NCBI GenBank assembly: GCA_015057515.1
Contig: SVED01000002.1
Span: 1 to 64,000, forward strand
Length of the DNA stretch: 64,000 nucleotides
Direction: 5' to 3'
From: Lachnospiraceae bacterium
GTDB taxonomy: Bacteria > Bacillota > Clostridia > Lachnospirales > Lachnospiraceae
The translations under genes were made by a program, and so were the position numbers. This document shows, in pieces, positions 36,426-45,654 of this stretch (position 1 is its first letter; each line of letters opens with the position of its first letter). The notes beneath the pieces were generated by a model that was not told the DNA's origin, searched no databases, and worked only from the letters and a program-made list of their open reading frames with translations.

Positions 36426-37304
36426 ATGGATACAATGCAAACAGTTGCTTATATGGAACAACTGCGAAAAAAGTGTAATACATATTCATTATTTAGTGGC
36501 ATAGGCGTAGGTGTCATGATGATTGGATACATAATGGCTGATGCATCAGGAGATCTAAGTGGAATGCTTATAGGTTTTTTGGCTATGATAGCTATGGGTG
36601 TTTTTGCCGTAATGTCCAGTAAAGAAAAAAAACAATTAAAAATGGTATACAAAAACACATTTGTTGGGAATGTACTTAATCAGTATTTTACAAATGTTCA
36701 GTTTAATTGGGAACATGGTTACAGTGAAGATGCAGTGACCAATATAGGTCTTACCAGATGGGGTAATAGATTTAAATCTGAGGATTACATTCGTGGAGTT
36801 TATAAGGGCGTAGCCTTTTCCCAGTCAGATGTTGTTGTAAAACATGTTGTAAGAAGTGGAAAAAATACTCACACCTATACATATTTTGAGGGAAGAATGT
36901 TTGAATTTGACTGCCCTAAGACAGATTATATGTCTACAGTACTATTTTCAAAAAGCTTTGGTTATAAAGGCAAGGGTGGTAAATTTAATTACCAGAAAGT
37001 AAATATGGAAAGTGTTGGATTTAACAAAGACTTTGATATAAAGGCAGTCAGGCCTCACGATGCATTTTATATATTGACTCCACAGATGATGGAGTGTATA
37101 ACATCGCTTTACTACAACTATGGAAATGTTGCTATGCATTATGCTTTTGGAAAACTATATCTGGCTATTAATATGAAGGGAAATGCCTTCGATCCCGTTA
37201 TGAGCAGACCTATAGTATATGCTCAGGAGGTACAAAAAATAAGGCAAGATACAGAAGTAATATGTAGGCTTATTGACTGTTTGGAATTAAGTCCGATACA
37301 ATAG
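36426..37304 (+). CDS. DUF3137-like membrane protein
   Basis: A 292-residue protein with two N-terminal membrane segments (about 22-38 and 44-63), then a cytoplasmic or surface domain. The WEHGYSEDAVTNIGL, FKSEDYIRGVYKGVAFSQSD and FEGRMFEFD segments match the DUF3137 layout, a galanin-like domain that often sits next to LemA. The LemA gene follows here after 176 bases, which supports the assignment. Function unknown; LemA/DUF3137 pairs are thought to act at the envelope. Confidence 0.72.
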   Translation: MDTMQTVAYMEQLRKKCNTYSLFSGIGVGVMMIGYIMADASGDLSGMLIGFLAMIAMGVFAVMSSKEKKQLKMVYKNTFVGNVLNQYFTNVQFNWEHGYSEDAVTNIGLTRWGNRFKSEDYIRGVYKGVAFSQSDVVVKHVVRSGKNTHTYTYFEGRMFEFDCPKTDYMSTVLFSKSFGYKGKGGKFNYQKVNMESVGFNKDFDIKAVRPHDAFYILTPQMMECITSLYYNYGNVAMHYAFGKLYLAINMKGNAFDPVMSRPIVYAQEVQKIRQDTEVICRLIDCLELSPIQ

Positions 37305-37480
37305 TTATTTTAGAAAAGATTAATTATTGTGCTGGTAATGAACGAAATATTGTGATATTATTTACAAGAACATCTAGAAGGAATATACATTTTATGATAT
37401 ATATTAAGTACCTTCAATGAGGTTTATACATAAAAGGGTGAATAAAAACTTATAATTTACAAAAAAGAGGAGGAGCAAAC

Positions 37481-38020
37481 ATGCCATTTTTAATTGGAAT
37501 TTTAGCAGTTGTAGTTATTGTAATTATATGGTACATTTCTACTTCAAATAGCATCAAGGTTTTAGATCTTAAGGTGCAGGAAGGTGAATCAGGAATTGAT
37601 GTAGCACTCACAAAAAGATATGACGTACTTACTAAGATGCTCGACGCTGTAAAGGGTTATATGACTCATGAGCAGAAAATGTTAACTGAGATAGTTAGAC
37701 TTAGAAGCGGAATGTCTATGCAGGAAAAGAACATGGCAAATCAGCAGATGGATGAGATGGCAAAGCAGATAAATATTCTTGCTGAGAACTATCCAGAGCT
37801 TAAGTCAAGTAATAACTTCCTTGAGCTTCAGAGATCAATCACAGACGTTGAGGAGCATCTTCAGGCAGCAAGACGTTTATACAATGCAAATGTAAATGCT
37901 TACAATGCTAAGATAGTTGTATTCCCTAACAGTATAGTTGCTGGCAATATGGGCGCTGTAACAAAGGTTTATTTCGAGGCAGAAGAATCTAAGCGTCAAG
38001 ATGTACAGATGACATTCTAA
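37481..38020 (+). CDS. LemA family protein
   Basis: A 179-residue protein with an N-terminal membrane anchor (about 2-20) and a long helical hairpin domain. Conserved parts are the EGESGIDVALTKRYDVLTKML region, the ENYPELKSSNNFLELQ motif, and the C-terminal ARRLYNANVNAYNAKIVVFPNS. The end YFEAEESKRQDVQMTF matches the usual ...AxExxRxxpkVsF tail. AAGAGGAGG precedes the start. It has a terminator directly behind it and is paired with a DUF3137 protein upstream. Confidence 0.94.
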   Translation: MPFLIGILAVVVIVIIWYISTSNSIKVLDLKVQEGESGIDVALTKRYDVLTKMLDAVKGYMTHEQKMLTEIVRLRSGMSMQEKNMANQQMDEMAKQINILAENYPELKSSNNFLELQRSITDVEEHLQAARRLYNANVNAYNAKIVVFPNSIVAGNMGAVTKVYFEAEESKRQDVQMTF

Positions 38021-38032
38021 TTTATATAATTG

Positions 38033-38064
38033 GACCGTTTCTTTTGGGAGAAACGGTCTTTTTA
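38033..38064 (+). terminator. Terminator of lemA
   Basis: A 9-bp stem GACCGTTTC / GAAACGGTC with an eight-base loop and a T run. Confidence 0.9.
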
Positions 38065-38231
38065 TATATAAAAATTCTTAGAAATTATTGTTTTATGAAA
38101 AGATATCTTGCAAGCAAGGTTAATATTATCATATTATATATTTAACTCGAATAAATTGTTATAACGTAGATAAAACCTAATTAGTTGGAACATAATAAAA
38201 ATTGTTCAAAAAAGTGGAAGGAGGAGATAGT

Positions 38232-39017
38232 TTGAAAGAAGTTATGCTTGCAATATGGGTTCCTTTCCTGGGTACTACACTTGGCTCTGCCTGTGTGTTT
38301 TTTATGAAGGGACAACTTAAAGAAAAAGTTCAAAAGGTTCTCTCCGGATTTGCAGGGGGAGTAATGATTGCTGCATCGGTGTGGTCACTGCTTATACCTG
38401 CTATGGAAATGTCTGAGGAAAGCGGTTTGGGTAAGCTTGCCTTTGGGCCGGCTGCTATAGGTTTAATGCTAGGTGTATTATTTTTGCTTTTACTGGATAA
38501 ACTTATACCACACCTTCATGTAAATGAGGATGTGTCAGAAGGACCTAAGGTAAATCTTCAAAAGTCTACAATGCTTATACTTGCGGTGGCGCTCCACAAT
38601 ATTCCGGAAGGAATGGCCGTAGGTGTAACCTTCGCCGGAATGTTATCTGGGGATACAAGTATTACTTTTATGGGTGCTATGGCCCTTACCATAGGTATCG
38701 CCATTCAGAATTTTCCTGAAGGAGCCATTATATCAATGCCCGTTTGTGCAGCTGGTGTTAGTAAAAAAAGAGCATTTTTGTACGGTACCTTATCAGGTGT
38801 GGTTGAGCCTTTAGGGGCATTGGTTACAATATGGTTATCGCACTATTTATTGGGTGTCATGCCGTATTTATTGGCTTTTGCAGCAGGTGCAATGATATAT
38901 GTTGTAGTAGAGGAACTCATACCAGAATCTGCAGCAGGTGAGCATTCAAATATAGGTACTGTTGGATTTGCGGTAGGCTTTGTTATTATGATGATATTAG
39001 ATGTTGCTTTGGGATAG
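38232..39017 (+). CDS. ZIP-family metal transporter
   Basis: Imports divalent metals such as zinc, iron or manganese into the cytoplasm. Eight hydrophobic segments. The metal path is in segments IV and V: HNIPEGMAVGV and IQNFPEGAII hold the His/Asn/Glu ligands typical of the ZupT/GufA branch. The start is probably TTG at 38232, with GGAAGGAGGAG just upstream; this removes ten residues from the longest frame. The flavin-reductase/rubredoxin gene follows after 15 bases. Confidence 0.92.
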   Translation: MKEVMLAIWVPFLGTTLGSACVFFMKGQLKEKVQKVLSGFAGGVMIAASVWSLLIPAMEMSEESGLGKLAFGPAAIGLMLGVLFLLLLDKLIPHLHVNEDVSEGPKVNLQKSTMLILAVALHNIPEGMAVGVTFAGMLSGDTSITFMGAMALTIGIAIQNFPEGAIISMPVCAAGVSKKRAFLYGTLSGVVEPLGALVTIWLSHYLLGVMPYLLAFAAGAMIYVVVEELIPESAAGEHSNIGTVGFAVGFVIMMILDVALG

Positions 39018-39032
39018 GAAAGGAGAATACTT

Positions 39033-39689
39033 ATGGACAAAAAAGTAATGGAGAAGCTTAGCTACGGGCTATTTGTATGTACAGCTAAAGAAGGTAATAA
39101 GGATAATGGTTGCATAATAAACACAGCCATACAGGTAACAAACACACCAAATCGCGTAGCTGTGGCTATTAACAAATCTAATTTTACCCATGATATGGTG
39201 GTTAAAACTAAGGTAATGAATGTGTGTGTTATCAGTAAAAAGGCTGATTTTGATATGTTTAAACATTTTGGTTTTCAATCGGGAAAGGATGTTGACAAAT
39301 TTAATGTGGCATCCAGTCAGTGGATGAAAGAGAACATTAATAATTGCAAGAGAGCCGAAAATGGACTTATGTATATTGCTGCCGGAACTAATTCATATAT
39401 TTCTCTTGCGGTACAGGATATGATAGACTTAGATTCCCATACACTTTTTATATGTGCAGTTACTGATGGGGCTATAATTGATGATTCACCATCAGCTACT
39501 TATCAGTTCTACCATCAGAATATTAAAACACAGGCTGAAAAAATAGGTACTACACCAGAAGGTAAAACCATATGGAAATGTAAAATATGTGGCTATGTTT
39601 ATGAGGGAGAAGACCTACCGGAGGACTTCATCTGTCCTTGGTGTAAACATCCTGCATCAGATTTCGAAAAAGTATCAGTGACAGCCTAA
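39033..39689 (+). CDS. Flavin reductase-like domain fused to rubredoxin
   Basis: A 218-residue two-domain redox protein. Residues 1-160 are a flavin reductase-like FMN-binding split barrel (YGLFVCTAKEG, NTAIQVTNTPNRVAVAINKS). The C-terminus is rubredoxin with both iron-binding pairs: CKICGYVYEGE and FICPWCKHP. This is the high-molecular-weight rubredoxin type, which in acetogens and clostridia passes electrons to flavodiiron proteins in oxygen or NO detoxification. AAGGAG precedes the start. It is operonic with the ZIP transporter. The partner flavodiiron protein is not in the window. Confidence 0.93.
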   Translation: MDKKVMEKLSYGLFVCTAKEGNKDNGCIINTAIQVTNTPNRVAVAINKSNFTHDMVVKTKVMNVCVISKKADFDMFKHFGFQSGKDVDKFNVASSQWMKENINNCKRAENGLMYIAAGTNSYISLAVQDMIDLDSHTLFICAVTDGAIIDDSPSATYQFYHQNIKTQAEKIGTTPEGKTIWKCKICGYVYEGEDLPEDFICPWCKHPASDFEKVSVTA

Positions 39690-39702
39690 CACTTTTCATA
39701 GG

Positions 39703-40818
39703 TTAGTGAATTAGAGCGTATAGGATTAGGAGAGCGACCAGAAAGAGTATGTTTAACAGAGTAAAGGTTAACATATATTCTATTGAGTTGCTCTCTTTTG
39801 TTTTGTTGTAGAATTTAAATGATATTAGACTTGCCATAGAGGCAATAAGGGTACCAAGACCACCTAAATTGGTACCTATTATTAGCTGGCTGAAGTTTTT
39901 TGTGAAACCGGAGAGAAGCATGGCAGCAGGAACGTTGCTGACCACTTGGCTAGCGGCGACAGATATATAACACTCTCTGCCTTGAACTAAATTCTCCAAG
40001 AGCTGGTTTACCTGTGGAATATTTTTTATATTACCTATAAATACGAAAAAGGCAATAAAGGTAAGTAAAAGCACATAATCAGCTTTTGAGATAAGTTTTA
40101 TGTTAACCAAAGCCACAAAAACAAGTACAATACTTAACATAATTCTATAATCTATAACAGATAAGACAGTGAAAATGCAAACCACAAATAGTGTTATGTA
40201 AACAAGCAAAGATTTGTAATTAAGCACTGAATTAACTTCTGCCAGGTTGTCTTCTTTGTCTATTGCTTTTGGTTTAATAATCATAATGGCAAGGATAAGT
40301 AACACAAATGATGCAAAAGTGTAAGGCAGCATAAGTTTAATAAAAGCAATAATGTCCATGCCAGATAGGGAAAATAAGTATAGATTCTGCGGATTACCTA
40401 TAGGTGTGAACATACTGCCAAGGTTAGCTGCTATGGTTTCTAATACAATAAGATAAACGCTGTACTGTTTGTCTCTTATATAGTCAAGAAGAATTAATGT
40501 GAAAGGAACAAAGGTTATAAGTGCTACGTCATTTGTTATGAGCATGCTGGTGAAAAAACATAGTAGAACCATGGTTAGAGCAAGCTGACGACGATTGTTT
40601 ACCTTAATGATAAGCTTTTTTACCAATATATCAAAAAGACCACAGCTACTGAGTCCTGAAACTACTAACATAAGAGCTAGTAACAAGGCTAAAGTTCTGA
40701 AATCAATATACCCAAGATATTCTTTGGTCGGATGAATAATAAACATAGATGCAATTGCTAATACAGTTGCAACTGTGAACACAACTTCTCTTTTGAAAAA
40801 ATTAATAATTGTTTTCAT
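39703..40818 (-). CDS. ArsB/NhaD/SLC13-like ion permease
   Basis: A 371-residue polytopic membrane protein with roughly ten hydrophobic segments. It has two re-entrant-type motifs: TNDVALITFVPFTLIL, with ANLGSMFTPIGNPQNLYLF after it, then SNVPAAMLLSGFT with TNLGGLGTLIASMAS. This duplicated pattern is typical of the ion transporter superfamily (arsenite, dicarboxylate, sodium). Substrate unknown. It is transcribed away from a second, longer relative at 41092; the 273-base gap between them holds both promoters. Confidence 0.8.
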   Translation of the reverse strand: MKTIINFFKREVVFTVATVLAIASMFIIHPTKEYLGYIDFRTLALLLALMLVVSGLSSCGLFDILVKKLIIKVNNRRQLALTMVLLCFFTSMLITNDVALITFVPFTLILLDYIRDKQYSVYLIVLETIAANLGSMFTPIGNPQNLYLFSLSGMDIIAFIKLMLPYTFASFVLLILAIMIIKPKAIDKEDNLAEVNSVLNYKSLLVYITLFVVCIFTVLSVIDYRIMLSIVLVFVALVNIKLISKADYVLLLTFIAFFVFIGNIKNIPQVNQLLENLVQGRECYISVAASQVVSNVPAAMLLSGFTKNFSQLIIGTNLGGLGTLIASMASLISFKFYNKTKESNSIEYMLTFTLLNILFLVALLILYALIH

Positions 40819-41091
40819 AACAGTCTCCTATATGATGGAAATCTTTTGCTTCATATTAGTAGTAAGCTATAGTAATGGAATCAATATATCATAGGAAAAA
40901 TTCAATTTCAATACAAGGGGCCATATGAAAATTGTCTGTAAAATGTATATACTATGTACATCTTTTTAAATTCAAAGAAAAATTTCAGGTAAAAATTAGG
41001 AAAGATGCACATATACCTTTATAAGGTGGAGTGCTAAGATTGAATATGTGCGTTGATGTTAAGATAAAGTGACTTAAAAGGAGGAGATAGT

Positions 41092-42450
41092 GTGAATGTA
41101 GCTCAGATATTGGCGGTACTTATTTTTGTGGCTATGTTTGTTCTGATTGTAATTGACAAGATAGAACGACATATAGTTACACTGGTTTGTGGAGGAGCGA
41201 CATTATTGTTGGTTTTTTGTGTTGCAATGAAAGATTTTGATGCAGTGATGCATACACTGAATTTTAAAAGTATATTTACATCAGAATTTTGGTATGCAGC
41301 AGGTGAAAATGCTGAATCTTCATCAGGAATCAACTGGGCAACCATAATTTTTATCGCAGGAATGATGATTATGGTAGAAGGTATGGCTAAAGCAGGCTTT
41401 TTTAGATGGTTATGTATGAAACTGGCAAAGCTTGTTAATTATAAAACGATACCATTGTTTATTGCATTTATGCTTATGTCAGCGATGCTTGCTATGTTTA
41501 TAGACAGTATAACAGTAATATTGTTTTTGGCTGCTGTAACAGTGGAGTTGGCAAAATTGTTAAAATTCGATCCGATACCTATGATTTTGGCAGAAATATT
41601 TTGTGCCAATTTAGGTGGCTCGGCTACAATGTGTGGAGACCCGCCTAATATTATAGTGGGCACTTCTTTGGGTTATTCTTTTGCAGATTTTATAACAAAT
41701 ACAGGCTTGATAGCTGGTATAAGTGTTATTTGTGTGGTAGTATACTTTTATATGGTATACCGTAAAGAGTTGGCTATGGCAGATGGTAGCAACATAGATT
41801 TCACAACTATTCCGGAACCAAAAGAAGCTATAACCAACATTAAGGATTTTACAATTAGTGTTATTATATTTATTACCGCTATCGTTCTTCTGGTAACTCA
41901 TGCAATGACTCATCTCACAGTGGCTTTTATAGGTGGTTTGATTGCAATTGTCACACTTATTACTTCTGGAAAATATGCAATAAGTCTCCTTAAAAAGGTT
42001 GATTATAAAACACTACTTTTTTTCATTGGTTTATTTATTGTCGTCGGTGGCTTGGAGGAAACAGGTGTGCTGGAGATCATATCTAAGTTAATTAGTGATG
42101 TTAGTGGCGGTAATATATATATTATGGTGGCAATAATACTTTGGGTATCTGCTATTGCCAGCGCATTTGTGGACAATATACCTTTTGCAGCAACTATGAT
42201 ACCGGTTATACAAAGTCTTTCAGCAACAACGGGTGTCGATTTAGATATTCTTGCCTGGACACTTTCGATGGGAACTGACGTAGGCGGAAGTGCAACACCT
42301 ATAGGTGCATCTGCAAATGTTGTTGGTACGTCTGTCGCGGCAAAGAGCGGACATCCGATAGGATGGGGTAAATATTGTAAGAGTGCTGTCCCTGCCACTT
42401 TAATTGTAGTAACTATATCTATGATAGTGATTTTTGTTAGATACTGCTAA
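41092..42450 (+). CDS. SLC13/ArsB-family anion or cation permease
   Basis: A 452-residue polytopic transporter of the ArsB/NhaD/CitMHS group. The paired substrate motifs are visible: MFIDSITVILFLAAV with NLGGSATMCGDPPNIIVGTSLG, and AFVDNIPFAATMIPVI with DVGGSATPIGASANVVGTS. GTG start with AAAGGAGGAG upstream. It is divergent from a shorter relative at 39703, and a cytidylate-kinase-like gene follows after 14 bases, making a probable operon. Family sure, substrate not. Confidence 0.88.
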   Translation: MNVAQILAVLIFVAMFVLIVIDKIERHIVTLVCGGATLLLVFCVAMKDFDAVMHTLNFKSIFTSEFWYAAGENAESSSGINWATIIFIAGMMIMVEGMAKAGFFRWLCMKLAKLVNYKTIPLFIAFMLMSAMLAMFIDSITVILFLAAVTVELAKLLKFDPIPMILAEIFCANLGGSATMCGDPPNIIVGTSLGYSFADFITNTGLIAGISVICVVVYFYMVYRKELAMADGSNIDFTTIPEPKEAITNIKDFTISVIIFITAIVLLVTHAMTHLTVAFIGGLIAIVTLITSGKYAISLLKKVDYKTLLFFIGLFIVVGGLEETGVLEIISKLISDVSGGNIYIMVAIILWVSAIASAFVDNIPFAATMIPVIQSLSATTGVDLDILAWTLSMGTDVGGSATPIGASANVVGTSVAAKSGHPIGWGKYCKSAVPATLIVVTISMIVIFVRYC

Positions 42451-42464
42451 GGAGGAAATAGTTT

Positions 42465-43064
42465 ATGGATAAGCAGGTAATCATTTCAATCAGTAGAGAG
42501 TTTGGAAGTCAAGGTCATCACATTGCTAACCAGATTGCTAAAGATATGAATCTAAAATTATATGATCGAAATATATTAGATATGATGGCTACAGAAAAAA
42601 ATATTAAATTAGAATATCTTGAAAAATATGACGAAAGACCTAAAAATGTAATGCTTTCACGTAGAGTTGGCAAGTTCTCAAACTCATTGGAAGAGGTTTT
42701 CGCTGAGCTTCAGTTCGATTTTCTTAGAGAAAAGGCTGAAAGTGGAGAAAGCTTTATTATAGTTGGTCGTTGTGGAGAAACAGTGTTCAAAGACCATGAC
42801 GGGCTTATATCCATATTTGTTACCGGAGACTATGAAGATAAGCTAAGAAATGTTATGGAACATTTCAATCTCAATGAAAAACAGGCTATGGATAAAATGA
42901 GTCGTCATGATAAGAGTAGAAAGAGATACCATAACTATCATTCAGAGTTTAAATGGGGTGATTCCAGATATTACGATTTATGTATTAATAGCAGTAAATT
43001 GGGTGTTGAGGAAACATCTCAAATATTAGAAAGATACATCAAATTAAGAATGGATAAAATGTGA
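42465..43064 (+). CDS. Cytidylate kinase-like family protein
   Basis: A 199-residue P-loop kinase-like protein. The N-terminus IISISREFGSQGHHIANQIA replaces the usual GxxGxGK(S/T) P-loop by REFGSQGHHI, as in the Cmk-like family of Firmicutes. IIVGRCGETVFKDHD and the HDKSRKRYHNYHS arginine-rich region follow. The true Cmk enzyme phosphorylates CMP; the role of this branch is not established. AAGGAGG precedes the ATG. It is in an operon with the upstream permease. Confidence 0.85.
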   Translation: MDKQVIISISREFGSQGHHIANQIAKDMNLKLYDRNILDMMATEKNIKLEYLEKYDERPKNVMLSRRVGKFSNSLEEVFAELQFDFLREKAESGESFIIVGRCGETVFKDHDGLISIFVTGDYEDKLRNVMEHFNLNEKQAMDKMSRHDKSRKRYHNYHSEFKWGDSRYYDLCINSSKLGVEETSQILERYIKLRMDKM

Positions 43065-43156
43065 CACACGCCACTATAATCCTTGCTTTTTCTACTTTAC
43101 TATGATAAACTAACATTGTATTATGCAAATTATTGTCAAATAAGGGAGGAAAAACT

Positions 43157-43666
43157 ATGTTTTGTAACAATTGTGGTAACGAAGTACCTGTAGGACAGCC
43201 AGCATGTCCATATTGTGGAGCACCAGTTGATATGGGTCAGCCTATGAATATGGGAGCACAGCCTTATCAGGCAGCACCAGTTTATGCTGCACCAAAGAAG
43301 AATAATACAGGTTTAATTATTGGTATAGTTGCTGCTGTTGTAGCGGTTGTAGCTATTGTTCTTGTGTTAAAGTTCTTTGTGTTTGGTGCAAAGGTAGACG
43401 GTAAGTACGTTTATGATGATATGGCTTCATGGGGAATGAAGATTGAATTAGAGATTGATGGTGATGAATTTACTATGACTTCACTTGTATCTTACGATCT
43501 TACCACTTGGGAAGAGGAAGAAGTAGTAGAGGGTTCTGTTAAGGTAGATGGTGACGAAGTAATTCTTACTTCAGAGGGAGAAGATGTTGTCCTTAATTAC
43601 GACAAGGGCGATGAGACTCTTTCTATGAGTGAAGGTGGATTTGCTATCGTTTTTGAAAAGGAATAG
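43157..43666 (+). CDS. Zinc-ribbon membrane-anchored protein
   Basis: A 169-residue protein. MFCNNCGNEV and CPYCGAP form an N-terminal zinc ribbon, followed by a Gln/Pro/Ala/Met-rich linker, one membrane segment (about 61-83, GLIIGIVAAVVAVVAIVLVLKFF) and a beta-rich domain of about 80 residues with alternating acidic and hydrophobic residues. Proteins of this shape are widespread in Clostridia with no known function. The start at 43157 is fixed by AAGGGAGG. It is monocistronic with a terminator directly behind. Confidence 0.8.
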   Translation: MFCNNCGNEVPVGQPACPYCGAPVDMGQPMNMGAQPYQAAPVYAAPKKNNTGLIIGIVAAVVAVVAIVLVLKFFVFGAKVDGKYVYDDMASWGMKIELEIDGDEFTMTSLVSYDLTTWEEEEVVEGSVKVDGDEVILTSEGEDVVLNYDKGDETLSMSEGGFAIVFEKE

Positions 43667-43678
43667 TTACTTATACAT

Positions 43679-43708
43679 AAAAAAGCAGACGTGTGCGTCT
43701 GCTTTTTT
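43679..43708. terminator. Bidirectional terminator
   Basis: A6, then stem GCAGACG / CGTCTGC with a TGTG loop, then T6. Serves the zinc-ribbon gene and the convergent DtxR-type gene. Confidence 0.92.
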
Positions 43709-43725
43709 ATTGCTTTATTTACCTG

Positions 43726-44100
43726 TTAATTGTTGCTGTGTCGTTGATAATATGCTTTTAAAGCATAGAAACTCTCATCACTTATAGCATGCTCAAGCTT
43801 GCAAGCGTCTTCGTAGGCCACACCCTCTGAAACGCCTAGTTTTATTAGTACCTGGGCCAGTATTTCATGGCGTTCAGAAATTTTTGAGGCAATAGTAAGG
43901 CCGGAATCGGTTAAAGTGATATAACCGTTGGTATCGATTTGTATGTATCCGTTATTTTTTAGATTTTTGAGGTATACACTTACACTTGGTTTTGAAAGGT
44001 TTAAGTGATGAACCACATCTATAGAACGCACATGCTCTAAGCGTCGGCTTAGATGCAATATAGCTTCTAAATAATCTTCAGCTGATTCTTGAATCTTCAT
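43726..44100 (-). CDS. DtxR/MntR-family metal-dependent regulator
   Basis: A 124-residue transcription regulator. A winged helix-turn-helix (about 20-65, SIDVVHHLNLSKPSVSVYLKNL) is followed by the metal-binding dimerisation domain. Candidate ligands are E12 or nearby acidic residues in AEDYLEAI, the His of SERHEIL and the DACKLEH motif (Cys, Glu, His), the DtxR/IdeR version rather than the MntR EGIEH version. It lacks the SH3-like third domain, as in short MntR-like members. It would repress metal-uptake genes when metal is plentiful; a ZIP transporter lies about 5 kb away. Confidence 0.88.
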   Translation of the reverse strand: MKIQESAEDYLEAILHLSRRLEHVRSIDVVHHLNLSKPSVSVYLKNLKNNGYIQIDTNGYITLTDSGLTIASKISERHEILAQVLIKLGVSEGVAYEDACKLEHAISDESFYALKAYYQRHSNN

Positions 44101-44269
44101 ATAGTTAACTCACTTTCTAAAAACATAATACTCTCCATATAGATGATATTATAGTTTGGTTATGTGGGAACATAAATATACTCTAATAATACTATCATAA
44201 AATGATAGAGATTGTAAATAAAAAAGAAGTTAGCAAGAGCCTGTATTACTCTATATAAATGGGTTTTTC

Positions 44270-44297
44270 TTGACTTTTTTTCCTTGTAGTTTAAAAT
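44270..44297 (+). promoter_or_regulatory. Promoter of the glmU-pth-mfd operon
   Basis: TTGACT (44270-44275), 16-base spacer, TAAAAT (44292-44297), 35 bases before the start codon. Confidence 0.55.
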
Positions 44298-44331
44298 ACT
44301 TATAGTGATTAAGTTAAAAGGGGAAAGATAT

Positions 44332-45060
44332 ATGTTAAAAGCACTTATTCTTGCTGCAGGCAAGGGAACAAGAATGAAATCAGATTTACCTAAGGTTGTT
44401 CATAAATGTATGGGTCAGCCAATGGTACATTACGTAATAGAAGCATCTAAGAATGCTGGTGCAAACCAAGTATGCGTTATAGTTGGATATAAGGCAGAGG
44501 AGGTTCAGGCTGCTATAGAAGAAAAGGTGGAGTATGCATTCCAAACTGAACAGCTGGGAACAGGTCATGCAGTAAAGTGTGCCAAGGACTTTATTGGAGA
44601 GGAAGGAGATGTGATAATTCTCTGTGGAGATACTCCACTCATTACATCAGATACCTTGACTAGACTTTATGAGATGCACAAAAATGGCGGATATGGTGTT
44701 ACTGTCCTTTCAGCAATATTGGAGGATGCTACAGGTTATGGACGAATTGTCCGTGATGCTTCTGGTGATTTCGCCAGAATAGTTGAACATAAAGACGCAA
44801 CAGAGGAAGAAAGATTAGTTAAAGAAATTAACTCCGGTATGTATGTATTTAATGCAAAAGCATTATCAGAGGCTTTGGGAAGATTAAATAACAACAATGT
44901 TGCAGGTGAGTATTATCTCACAGACACAATTGAAATTATCAAAACCATGGGGCTTAAAGTGGCTGCCATGCCCCTTACGGGAGCTAATGTAGATGAGATT
45001 CGTGGTGTAAATACCTTAGAGCAATTGGCAGAAGCTGAGGAAATTATGAAAACTCGCTAG
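44332..45060 (+). CDS. glmU: GlmU-type UDP-GlcNAc pyrophosphorylase, uridylyltransferase domain only
   Basis: Transfers UMP to N-acetylglucosamine-1-phosphate to make UDP-GlcNAc. The 242 residues match only the first half of GlmU: LILAAGKGTRMKSDLPKVVH, QLGTGHAVK, CGDTPLI, GYGRIVRD and NSGMYVF. The left-handed beta-helix acetyltransferase half (another 200 or so residues) is absent and there is no trace of it before pth. The position, glmU-pth-mfd, is the normal one for the full-length gene in Firmicutes. GGGGAAAG precedes the ATG; a longer frame to 44305 has no support. Acetylation of glucosamine-1-phosphate must then be done by another protein. Confidence 0.85.
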   Translation: MLKALILAAGKGTRMKSDLPKVVHKCMGQPMVHYVIEASKNAGANQVCVIVGYKAEEVQAAIEEKVEYAFQTEQLGTGHAVKCAKDFIGEEGDVIILCGDTPLITSDTLTRLYEMHKNGGYGVTVLSAILEDATGYGRIVRDASGDFARIVEHKDATEEERLVKEINSGMYVFNAKALSEALGRLNNNNVAGEYYLTDTIEIIKTMGLKVAAMPLTGANVDEIRGVNTLEQLAEAEEIMKTR

Positions 45061-45075
45061 AGTCTGGAGGATGTT

Positions 45076-45633
45076 ATGAAGATTATAGTTGGTTTGGGAA
45101 ATCCTACCAGAGAGTATCAGGGTACAAGACATAATGTAGGATTTTCTGTAATATATAATATAGGAGATAAGTACAATATAACGGTAGACACTAAAAAACA
45201 TAAGGCACTTATTGGTAAGGGTATTATTGAGGGTGAAAAGGTAATTCTTGCTATGCCTCAGACCTATATGAATTTGAGCGGTGAAAGTGTTAGAGAGTTG
45301 TTAGACTATTATAAGTGTACTCCTGAGGACATTATTGTTATATATGACGATATCAGTCTGGATGTTGGTAAACTGCGCATAAGGGCTAAGGGTAGTGCTG
45401 GAGGACATAATGGCATAAAAAATATTATTGCCCACCTTGGAACACAAGATTTTCCGCGAATTAAGGTAGGTGTAGGAGAAAAACCAGCCAGAATGGATTT
45501 GGCAGATTATGTACTTGGGCATTTTACTAAGGAAGAACAGCCGGTTATAAGAGAAACAGCCAATATGGCTTGTGAAGCAGTGGCTGTTATGATAAAAGAG
45601 GACATTGCAACAGCTATGAATAAATTTAATTAA
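45076..45633 (+). CDS. pth: Peptidyl-tRNA hydrolase
   Basis: Releases peptides from prematurely dropped peptidyl-tRNA. 185 residues, normal size. N-terminal IIVGLGNPTREYQGTRHNVGF contains the catalytic His and Asn10-equivalent residues; MPQTYMNLSGESV, YDDISLDVGKLRI and the KGSAGGHNGIKNI loop are all standard. GGAGG precedes the ATG. It sits between glmU and mfd. Confidence 0.97.
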   Translation: MKIIVGLGNPTREYQGTRHNVGFSVIYNIGDKYNITVDTKKHKALIGKGIIEGEKVILAMPQTYMNLSGESVRELLDYYKCTPEDIIVIYDDISLDVGKLRIRAKGSAGGHNGIKNIIAHLGTQDFPRIKVGVGEKPARMDLADYVLGHFTKEEQPVIRETANMACEAVAVMIKEDIATAMNKFN

Positions 45634-45654
45634 TGGATTTTGGAGGTTCTTTAT

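Noticed and set aside
43157-43666. Phage or conjugative element marker
   Set aside because: The zinc-ribbon plus membrane-segment protein is a common chromosomal clostridial type, and neighbours are housekeeping genes.
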